Assembly (NCBI GenBank): GCA_041399085.1
Contig: JAWKTM010000054.1
Span: 1-51,270, forward strand
Reading direction: 5' to 3'
DNA from: JAWKTM01 sp041399085
Lineage (GTDB): Bacteria; Planctomycetota; Planctomycetia; Pirellulales; Pirellulaceae
Length of the DNA stretch: 51,270 nucleotides
Made by a program: the position numbers and the translations under genes. The notes under the pieces were generated by a model, which was not told the DNA's origin, did no database searches, and saw only the letters and a list, made by a program, of their open reading frames with translations. Shown piece by piece: positions 1-7,399 of this stretch (within the stretch, counting starts at the first letter, position 1; each line of letters opens with the position of its first letter).

Positions 1-346
1 TCTGCGAAGTGCGTTTGTTTGATGAGAGCAAAGAGATCATGGCGGGGCATAGTATCGGTCCTACAACATGGTCGATCGGTTGGCTGCGGCGAATCCCTGG
101 CGTGAGTCCGTGGGTAGCCACGCCCATGCACGGAGCGGCTCATTTTGTCTGCGTCGTCCGCATGGTGCAAGCGAAGCGGCGGTTGGCCTTCGGTGTGAGC
201 CGTTGAGACCGGCATCGGTTCGATCGCGCGAACCGATCGACGTCTGTTGATCGTTCGCCGGCCAGACGCGATACTGGCCTCGTTCCCCGCGCTGCGTTTC
301 AGTTGTTGAAGCGGCGTCGCCTGAGGCAATTCGTCAGGATTCCAAA
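1..346. other. Non-coding stretch upstream of the first DUF1501 gene
   Basis: No convincing gene is visible. A reading frame open from the left edge to base 206 gives a peptide with no family resemblance that I recognise; it could be the tail of a gene lying to the left, but I cannot support that. The stretch holds one clear 9-bp hairpin at 214-237, listed separately. Confidence 0.5.
214..237. other. 9-bp perfect hairpin, possible terminator or leader structure
   Basis: ATCGGTTCG at 214-222 pairs perfectly with CGAACCGAT at 229-237 around a six-base loop. No T-run follows on either strand, so it is not a classic intrinsic terminator. It sits about 110 bases before the start of the DUF1501 gene. 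Confidence 0.45.
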
Positions 347-1753
347 ATGTTGCGAGTGTTCGATAACGGCGTTCGTTTGTGCGACGGCATCTCCCGCCGC
401 GAATGGTTACGGATCGGCGGAGTAGGCCTCGGCGGTTTGACGTTGCCCGTGTTGTGGCGTGCCCAATCGCAAGCTGCGACGCATGGCGAGCCGGGGTTTG
501 GTCGAGCCAAGTCGGTGATCGTGTTGTTCTTCTCGGGCGGCGTGCCTCAACATGAAACCTGGGATCCCAAGCCCAACGCGCCGGCCGAAGTGCGTGGCGA
601 CATCGGCGTGATCGCTTCGCGGACGCCCGGCCTGCAGGTCGGCGAGCTGATGCCGAAGACAGCGTTGTTGACCGACAAGATCGCCGTGCTGCGGACGATG
701 GTCACCGGCGACAATGCGCATTCGTCCAGCGGTTATCAGATGCTGACCGGCGTGCCGCACGCGCCGCTGAATCGCGAGAACGCATTGCCGGGCAAGCCAA
801 ACGATTGGCCTTCGCTCGATGCATTGGTCCGGGCGTTACGGCCCACCCAAGGCGGTCTGCCTCAGTCGATCACGCTGCCTCGCATCCTGGCCAACGTGGG
901 CGACAAGGAATGGCCGGGCCAAGGCGGCGGGCTGCTCGGCCGGCAGTACGACCCGTGGGCGTTGACCTGTGATCCGTCGGCCAAGGACTTCACGATTCCC
1001 GGCTGTGGCATGGCCGAGGATGTGACGCCGATGCGTTTCGATCGACGGCGGTCGTTGCTGGCTCAGTTCAATCGTCACCTGGACGAAGTGCAACGGGGCC
1101 AGCGCGTGCAGCGGTTCGACACGCATGCATCGCAGGCGCTCGAGCTGCTGACCGGCGGCCGAGCTCGCGCGGCATTCGATCTCGGGCAAGAGTCCGAGGC
1201 GACTCGCGAGCGATACGGCCAGGACCAGTTCGGGCAAAGCGTGCTGCTGGCTCGCCGATTGGTCGAAGCCGGCGTGTCGCTGGTGCATATCAATTGGCCG
1301 CGGATGGACGAGAAAAAGAACAACGGCAGTTGGGACACGCACGCGGCCCACAGCGAATGCCTCAAGGGCTGGCTGATGCCGATGATGGACCGCGGCTACT
1401 CAGCGCTGCTCGAAGATTTGGAAGCCCGCGGCATGCTGGACGGCTGGTCTGCTGGGTGGGCGAGTTTGGTCACACGCCGAAGATCAACGGCAACGCGGGC
1501 CGCGATCATTGGGGCCGAGTGGGCTTCGATCGCCCTGGCAGGCGGCGGAATCCAGGAAGTGCTGCGTGGTGTTGGGCGAGACCGACCTGGCGGGCGAACC
1601 GCTGACCGAAGCGGATCCGCCCGTGCGACTATCTCGCGACGGTGTTCCATTTGCCTGGGCTACGAACCCGACACGATCGTCCACGACCTGGAAAACCGCC
1701 CACTGCCGATCTCTCGCGGCCGAGTGCTCACGGAGATTCTGCGGCAGGCTTAG
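347..1753 (+). pseudogene. DUF1501 family Tat-exported protein, 3' third frameshifted
   Basis: A DUF1501 protein of about 468 codons, a family abundant in planctomycetes and distantly related to the sulfatase/alkaline phosphatase fold; its substrate is unknown. The N-terminus carries a twin-arginine signal (SRREWLRIGG, residues about 22-31) followed by a hydrophobic stretch, so export by Tat is expected. Residues 1-365 are typical, including the FFSGGVPQHETWDPKP region and the SWDTHAAH region. From about base 1445 the conserved C-terminal peptides appear in successive different frames: CWVGEFGHTPKINGNAG, then SIALAGGGI, then VVLGETDLAGEPLTEA, then CDYLATVFHL, then LGYEPDTIVHDLENRPL back in the original frame, which ends at the TAG at 1751-1753. 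That needs five indels in roughly 220 bases. Since the peptides themselves are well preserved, consensus error is at least as likely as a true pseudogene. Confidence 0.85.
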
Positions 1754-2165
1754 TCGAGCGGACCTGCGCCTGCCCTGCAGCACGGAAGTTCTCGAATCCG
1801 CATTCGGCAGTTTGCTAGCATTGCAAGGCAACCACGGCCGAGGAACTCACTATGCCAGCCTGTTCTCCCGGGCACTGGCAGGAGCCTCGTTCTCCCGGAT
1901 TGGCATTTCGTGCTCGTGCTCGCTCAGCGAAGCGGTACCTCGTAACCGCGACACGGCGAGAGGACTGGGAGACCTTCGGTCGGTGAGCTGTGCGGGGACG
2001 GGATATCCGCGCACAAGCGCGGCCTTGGGTCGCGCTGGCGGTGGCGCGGACGGTCGCGTGCGGCGAACGGCGGAAGAGCGCTGGCTTGGGGCTCGTGGCA
2101 CGCGGCGTGGCGGGCGAATAGTCCCGACGCCGCGGTTCGATTGTTTGCGAGTTCCCGTGTTCGAC
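1754..2165. other. Intergenic stretch with no recognisable gene
   Basis: About 410 bases between the broken DUF1501 gene and the BlaI promoter. Open frames exist, but they are GC-rich, Arg/Ala/Ser-rich translations without domain features, and one is just the continuation of a shadow frame of the preceding gene. I see no RNA gene or repeat here. Confidence 0.5.
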
Positions 2166-2225
2166 TTGACATCTACTAGCGCTCTAGTACGATGACGACT
2201 CAGAACTACTAAGCCGCTAGTAGTT
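2166..2225 (+). promoter_or_regulatory. Sigma70-like promoter with two BlaI-type operator dyads
   Basis: TTGACA at 2166-2171 and TACGAT at 2188-2193, separated by 16 bases, make a plausible -35/-10 pair. Dyad 1 is TACTAG-N4-CTAGTA at 2174-2189, with perfect 6-bp arms lying in the promoter spacer and touching the -10. Dyad 2 is AACTACTA-N6-TAGTAGTT at 2204-2225, with perfect 8-bp arms just downstream. The dyad centres are 33 bp apart, about three helical turns. Known BlaI/MecI operators are paired dyads rich in TACTA/TAGTA half-sites, and the next gene is a BlaI family repressor. Autoregulation is therefore inferred; binding has not been shown. Confidence 0.7.
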
Positions 2226-2262
2226 GCGACCGATCTAACGGAAAACGTAGTCCGAGTAGCTC

Positions 2263-2667
2263 ATGACGCCCAAGCCAACGGAACGCGAACTGGACTTGCT
2301 GAAGATCTTGTGGGAACGCGAGCGGGCCACGGTGCGGGAAATCTACGAGACGCTGCACGCTCGCGATACGCAGTTGGCTTACACGACGGTGCTGAGCCTG
2401 TTGCAGACGATGGAACGCAAGGGATTGGTCGGGCACGAAGCCGAGGGCAAAGCGTATACGTACTTTGCGGCGGTGCAGCGGGAACGGACGTTTCGTGAGC
2501 TGGCCGGTTCGTTTTTGGAGCAGGTGTTCGGCGGCGCGATGGACGAGTATCTGGTGCGAGCGATGGAGTCGCGCCAGCCGACCGCGCGGGAACTGGACCA
2601 GCTTGAGGCCATGATCGCGGACTACAAGCAACGCCGCCGATCGCGCAAAAAGGATACGCCGTCATGA
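2263..2667 (+). CDS. BlaI/MecI/CopY family transcriptional repressor
   Basis: A 134-residue winged-helix repressor of the BlaI/MecI family (usual length 120-140). The N-terminal half carries the DNA-binding domain, with PTERELDLLKILWE at the start, then VREIYETL and the recognition region YTTVLSLLQTMERKGL (about residues 40-55). The second half is the dimerisation region that the partner protease cleaves in the classical systems. The ATG is preceded by only a weak ribosome site, but the conserved start of the family fits. The stop codon overlaps the start of the M56 gene (ATGA at 2664-2667), so the two are translationally coupled. Two inverted repeats lie 40-90 bases upstream, consistent with autorepression. 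There is no beta-lactamase or penicillin-binding protein beside it, so a role in antibiotic resistance should not be assumed. Confidence 0.93.
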   Translation: MTPKPTERELDLLKILWERERATVREIYETLHARDTQLAYTTVLSLLQTMERKGLVGHEAEGKAYTYFAAVQRERTFRELAGSFLEQVFGGAMDEYLVRAMESRQPTARELDQLEAMIADYKQRRRSRKKDTPS

Positions 2668-4868
2668 ATGCTTGGCTGAATCCATTGTCCGCATGGTTGA
2701 TCGACTATTACGCCTTGGCGGGCGGCGAATTGCTGTTGGTGGCGATCGTGTTGTTGTTCGTGCGTCAGCCCGCGCGGCGGGTGTGGATCTGTCGGGCGGC
2801 CGTGTGCGGGCTGTTCGTATTGCTGGCCGTGACTTTGACGCCGGCTTGGCCGCGCGTGTCGTTGCGAACAACCGACAATCTGCCCAGCGAAACATGGCAG
2901 CTTGCGAGCGATGACTTTCCCGCGGCGACGGCGGACAGCCGCGCGAATGTCGACGCCTCAGCGTCAGCAACGGAAGCGCCCGCGATCGAAGCGTTTTCGC
3001 TGGAAGAAGCGGGACTCTTAGCGCCGAAGCAACACAATCGTTCGGAGTTTAACGGGAGACCCGAGCCGACTAAGCGTTGGGTTATAGCGCGATTCGACAC
3101 GCTGCTGAGTGCGATGTTTTTGTTCGGCGGTGGTTGCGTGGTTTGCTGGTTGGTCGGCGGATCGCTGATGGCTTGGCGGCTGCGATGGCTGGCGCGTCCT
3201 GCTCCCGCGCCGGTGCAGGACTTGGCCGCACGATTGGTCGGCGGCCATTCTCGAAGCTCGATCGTGTTGATTAGCGACGGCGTTGGACAGGCTTGTGCGA
3301 TCGGCTGTTGGAGTCCACGCATCATTTTGCCTTCGCGGTTTTTGGGGCAGGAGACGTGCGAAGCGTTGGACGCCGTGCTGGCTCACGAAGCCACCCACGT
3401 GCGGAACGGCGATCTACGCACGTTGGCTGGCGTGCGGCTGCTGACGCTCGTGCTGTTTGCCCATCCGTTGTTTTGGTGGCTGCGAAATCAACTGCGAATC
3501 GACCAGGAATTGTTGGCCGACGCCGCGGCGGGTCAGAGCGGCGACGCGGCGGAATACGCCGAGATTTTGTTGAACTGGTTTCGAGCGAATCGCGTGGAGC
3601 GGTCGCGAGTGTTGACGGCGTCGTTGGGTTTGTGGGAACGGCCTCATCTTTTGAAACGGAGAATTGCCATGTTGTTGAACGACCAGTTTCGTGTGGAGTC
3701 GGCCGCGCCGCGCGGCTGGCGTGTGGTCAGCGGCGCGGGCGTTCTGGCGCTGGCGGCTGCGTTGTCGCTCGTCACACTGCGGCCCGAGACGCGGGCGCTG
3801 GCTGACGACGCGAAGCCTGCCGAGCAACCGGCTGAACTCGCTGCTGAGCAAGCCGCTGAACCGGCTGCGAACGCTTCGGCCCAGTCGGATCCGGAAGCGG
3901 CAGCAACGCAACCAACTCCGGAACCCGCGGCAGCCAATCCGCCAGTTACGGCGAACTCCGAGCCGGCGGAGGAAACCCCCGAGTCGCCACCAGCGGAAAC
4001 GCCAAGCAAATCGCCAGTCAACGACACGAACTATAAGGACGCCGAGGAAGCTTTGCGCATCGGTTTCGCACGATACAGCTCGCGCAAGTACGACGAAGCT
4101 CGCGAGCCGTTGGAAGCCGCGTTAAAGCTGGCCGACAACGATGCCTTTCGTCTGCGAATTTACCAAGCCTTGAAAGCCTCGTATCGCCGCATTCCCGATT
4201 CGGAGCCGATGCTCAGAGCGTTGGACTTCACGTTGCGGCACGCCACGACCGAGGCCAAACGATCCATTACGCGAACCGAGTTGATAGCTTTCGCCTATCA
4301 GCGTGGATTGGCGGACATCGTGGTCGAACGGTACGAAGCGGCACTGGCCGAGAATGGCGAAGATCAAATCGCGCTGTTCGTGCTGGCGGACGCCTATGAA
4401 CGGTTGAAAGAAGATCCGGCCAAGGCCAGCGAGATGACACGCCGTCTCTTGGCACTGCAAGACAAGCCGGGTGAGCCTGTGAACGTCGCCACGTCGGCTC
4501 AGCTCGGGCGACAACTGGTTCAGCAGAAGAAGAATAAAGAAGCAGCCGCGATCTTCGAGCAAATCGCGCCGCTGGACGAGACGCTCGCCGCCTGGCATTG
4601 GAAGGAAGCGGCGGTTGCTTGGCAGCAAGCTGGCGATATCGACAAGGCGGTTGCGGCGGCGCGGAAGTCGGCTGCGGCTCAGCCCGAGCAGCGTTCGCAA
4701 TTGCTCACCCACTTCTGGCATCGAGCGATCGGCGAGATTTTCCTGGCGGGCGGCGAGCCCAAACTGGCGGTCGATCATTTGGAGCAAGCGATCGCTTCAA
4801 CCAACATCGAAGGCTATCTCAACGACTGCCAATCGGCTTTGGCAAAGGCCAAGTCACAACTTAAGTAG
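2664..4868 (+). CDS. BlaR1-like M56 membrane metalloprotease fused to C-terminal TPR region
   Basis: A 734-residue membrane protein. Hydrophobic segments lie at about 15-33, 42-60, 148-172, 253-275 and 350-370. The zinc-metallopeptidase motif HEATH is at residues 241-245, with a downstream QELLADAAA segment (about 280) that supplies the likely third zinc ligand, as in peptidase family M56. The last membrane segment is followed by a Pro/Ala/Glu-rich linker (about 380-450). The remaining 280 residues are helical repeats resembling TPRs (for example KDAEEALRIGFARYSSRKYDEAREPL). Classical BlaR1 has a penicillin-binding sensor domain at that place, and none is visible here. Inference: the TPR part is the sensor or a protein docking site, and the protease inactivates the BlaI repressor encoded immediately upstream, with which it overlaps by four bases. 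Confidence 0.88.
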   Translation: MNAWLNPLSAWLIDYYALAGGELLLVAIVLLFVRQPARRVWICRAAVCGLFVLLAVTLTPAWPRVSLRTTDNLPSETWQLASDDFPAATADSRANVDASASATEAPAIEAFSLEEAGLLAPKQHNRSEFNGRPEPTKRWVIARFDTLLSAMFLFGGGCVVCWLVGGSLMAWRLRWLARPAPAPVQDLAARLVGGHSRSSIVLISDGVGQACAIGCWSPRIILPSRFLGQETCEALDAVLAHEATHVRNGDLRTLAGVRLLTLVLFAHPLFWWLRNQLRIDQELLADAAAGQSGDAAEYAEILLNWFRANRVERSRVLTASLGLWERPHLLKRRIAMLLNDQFRVESAAPRGWRVVSGAGVLALAAALSLVTLRPETRALADDAKPAEQPAELAAEQAAEPAANASAQSDPEAAATQPTPEPAAANPPVTANSEPAEETPESPPAETPSKSPVNDTNYKDAEEALRIGFARYSSRKYDEAREPLEAALKLADNDAFRLRIYQALKASYRRIPDSEPMLRALDFTLRHATTEAKRSITRTELIAFAYQRGLADIVVERYEAALAENGEDQIALFVLADAYERLKEDPAKASEMTRRLLALQDKPGEPVNVATSAQLGRQLVQQKKNKEAAAIFEQIAPLDETLAAWHWKEAAVAWQQAGDIDKAVAAARKSAAAQPEQRSQLLTHFWHRAIGEIFLAGGEPKLAVDHLEQAIASTNIEGYLNDCQSALAKAKSQLK

Positions 4869-4901
4869 TCACCTTCAACCGTCACCAATCGAGGTTGTGC
4901 G

Positions 4902-7220
4902 ATGTCTCTGATCGCTCGCTGCGCCTGCGGCCAATCGTTTCAAGCCAAACCGGAGCTTGCCGGTCGCCGCGTGCGTTGCCCTGCATGCGGCGGCGTGCTC
5001 GTTGTGCCCACGCAACCGACGGCGACGATCGGCGGTCCGAATTCGCTCGCCGCTTCACATCCCGCGACTAGCTCAACGCCGCCGGTGCGCGGGGCGAATG
5101 GAAACGCGGGCGGGCAGTTTGCGAACGCACCGTTGACCGCCGAGCTAGTCGCGCATATTCCCGCTTCGCCGTCGCCACGACCGCAAATGCCACAATCGCC
5201 GGCAATGCGTGCCGGCGGCAAACCCAAGCAAGGGATGAACCCGTTGATCTGGGTCGCGGTCGGCGTGGGCGGCATGGCGGCGGTTCTGCTGATCGGCGTT
5301 GTCTTGTGGTGGACGCTTTCCTCCGGCGACGATTCCCCGGCGGTCGCCGCCCAGCAACCGACGACTTCTTCTTTTGGCGACAATGGCCAGCCGGTGTATT
5401 CGTCGCCGAGCACAGACTCGAATGGCCCGATGGCCAGTTCGTTCGACAATGGCGCGAGCAACATCGGCGCGGGCGGCGACAGCGTTCCTCGCAGCGAATC
5501 CGTTCGAGGCGCCAGCATCACGGCGAATCCAACCAACGACTCGGAGACAACCAACCCCGCATCGACCAATGGTTCGTCGAGCAACACTTCGCCGACCGGC
5601 GCTTCATCGACCAACGCGTCACCCAACAACGATGCGTCTGCTTATCCACGCGTCACGTCAATGAAGGACGCGCCCGTCGGTTGGGCCGTAACGTTTGATC
5701 CACCCAAGTCGCCTTTGAGTTGGCCGGAGAGTGTCAAGCTGAACATTCCCACGCCGCCTCCATCCGACCGAATTCTCTATTCGGCCACGCCTTCGACCAT
5801 CGCGGCCTTTGGCTTCAACATCACGGGCGGCCAGCCAGAAGCGTGGAACTTGGCCACGCAAAAACGACTGGGGCAATTGAACGACAAGATCAAGGACGGA
5901 AACAACGTCGCGCTCAGCCCCGACGGCCGCTACTTGGCGGTGAAGGGCAAGGAGCCCAGTTCGATGCAACTGTGGTCGTTCGCGACCGGAAACATGGAGA
6001 AAGAGTTTCTTAGTGACGAAGCGACATTGCATTTACAGGCGTTCGCCTTCTCGCGTCCCGATCGCTTGGTGACGCAAACCTTCGGCGCCACCGGCGGCAA
6101 GTTTCGCCGTGTGCTGCGAGTCTGGTCGATTCCCGACGCCAAGCTGTTGCATGAGTTCGACACGCAGCATTCATTCACGCACGCACAGATGGCGATCAGC
6201 CCCGGCGGTCGCTATTTGTTCGGCATCCACGGTGCGAACAAGCTGCACGTGTTTGATCTCGACAACGGGGTCATTGCCGGTCACTTGTCGCTGGATGATG
6301 TGATTGCGGATCGGGCGGGCGTGTTTCGCGGTATGACTTTCTCGCCGGACGGGCGGCAACTGGCGTTCGTGTTTTCCGACACGAATTCGACCATTGCTTT
6401 TCTCGATCCCGCGACGGGCAAGCAGGTCGATTCGATTGCCATGGCGGGCAAGCCGCCGACCGCTTCGGCCTATGCGGGCAAAGCGGTCGAGTGGTTAGGC
6501 GATCGCGGCTGGTGCTTGTTCGGCGGCACGGTTATCGAACGGAAAACGCGACGCGTGGTTTGGAACCTCGACTTGCACATCTCCAGCCGCTTGACTGCCC
6601 GCGCCTCGTTGCCCGGCGGATGGATCGCTCAAGGCGGTCCGTACAACCAGAAACGATTGGGCTTCGTGCCGATTCCGTGGGACCAGATCAACGCCAGCCT
6701 GGCGGCACTCGAACAATCGGGAGCGGCTCATCTCAGCCCCGGCAAATCCGTCAGCTTGAACCTACAGGTCGGTGAACTGCGATATGGTACCGAGCCTGAT
6801 ACGCGGGAGCGTTTGGCGGAGATTTTTGGCAAACGATTCGACGGCGACAAGATCTCGGTGGCGGATGGCCAGCCGGTCGAATTGAAGGTTGTTTACAACG
6901 AGGCAGCGGGTGAGACGCTGCAAGAACGCCAGGGATTCTTCGGACCGGCGACGGGAAGGACGGTTCAGTCCACGAACGTCAGCATGCAACTGGCACTCGG
7001 CCTAGCCGATGGTTCCCAAACGTTTTGGACTGACACGGTCGTGTATAACCCGCGTTCCGTCACGGTGCGAGCCGAAGAAGCCAACGAGGCAACCGTGCGC
7101 GACGCGATCTTCCAGCAACTGTTGTTCACGCTGTCCGAGACGCCGATCCCGTATTTCGTGCCTCAAGCCGCGAACCAAACGATGCTGCCCGGCACGACGA
7201 GAATCGGTTACGACAAGTAG
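4902..7220 (+). CDS. Zinc-ribbon, single-TM protein with large beta-propeller-like region
   Basis: A 772-residue protein. The N-terminal 35 residues form a small zinc ribbon (CACG, then CPACGG) of the kind found at the start of many planctomycete membrane proteins. A Pro/Ser/Ala-rich linker leads to one membrane helix at about 109-131 (LIWVAVGVGGMAAVLLIGVVLWW). A Ser/Asn/Thr-rich segment of about 110 residues follows. Then come WD40-like blades such as LSPDGRYLAVKG, ISPGGRYLFGI and FSPDGRQLAFVF between about 255 and 520. The C-terminal 200 residues match nothing I recognise. The topology implied is a cytoplasmic ribbon with an extracytoplasmic propeller. A GAGG ribosome site precedes the ATG. 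It follows the M56 gene by 33 bases in the same direction, so cotranscription is likely. Confidence 0.75.
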   Translation: MSLIARCACGQSFQAKPELAGRRVRCPACGGVLVVPTQPTATIGGPNSLAASHPATSSTPPVRGANGNAGGQFANAPLTAELVAHIPASPSPRPQMPQSPAMRAGGKPKQGMNPLIWVAVGVGGMAAVLLIGVVLWWTLSSGDDSPAVAAQQPTTSSFGDNGQPVYSSPSTDSNGPMASSFDNGASNIGAGGDSVPRSESVRGASITANPTNDSETTNPASTNGSSSNTSPTGASSTNASPNNDASAYPRVTSMKDAPVGWAVTFDPPKSPLSWPESVKLNIPTPPPSDRILYSATPSTIAAFGFNITGGQPEAWNLATQKRLGQLNDKIKDGNNVALSPDGRYLAVKGKEPSSMQLWSFATGNMEKEFLSDEATLHLQAFAFSRPDRLVTQTFGATGGKFRRVLRVWSIPDAKLLHEFDTQHSFTHAQMAISPGGRYLFGIHGANKLHVFDLDNGVIAGHLSLDDVIADRAGVFRGMTFSPDGRQLAFVFSDTNSTIAFLDPATGKQVDSIAMAGKPPTASAYAGKAVEWLGDRGWCLFGGTVIERKTRRVVWNLDLHISSRLTARASLPGGWIAQGGPYNQKRLGFVPIPWDQINASLAALEQSGAAHLSPGKSVSLNLQVGELRYGTEPDTRERLAEIFGKRFDGDKISVADGQPVELKVVYNEAAGETLQERQGFFGPATGRTVQSTNVSMQLALGLADGSQTFWTDTVVYNPRSVTVRAEEANEATVRDAIFQQLLFTLSETPIPYFVPQAANQTMLPGTTRIGYDK

Positions 7221-7399
7221 GTAGCTGCTAGTTAGATAGCTGCCGCGAGCACGATCCGTGGCGCCGCCGCGATTTCCGAGTTGCGAAACGTCGCGTGAGC
7301 AAAGATACTGCGCGGAAGGAATTTTGGGGCACGGAGCTATCCCGCGCCGTGTCCTTCGCCCGCCTTCGCTTCCCGCCTAATCCCGCCGAGACTCCGCCT

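Noticed and set aside
9..206. 65-codon frame at the left edge
   Set aside because: No ribosome site, no homology that I recognise, and it overlaps another frame of equal quality.
2263..4868. Beta-lactam resistance operon
   Set aside because: The BlaI and M56 genes resemble the regulators, but there is no beta-lactamase or PBP gene and no penicillin-binding sensor domain.
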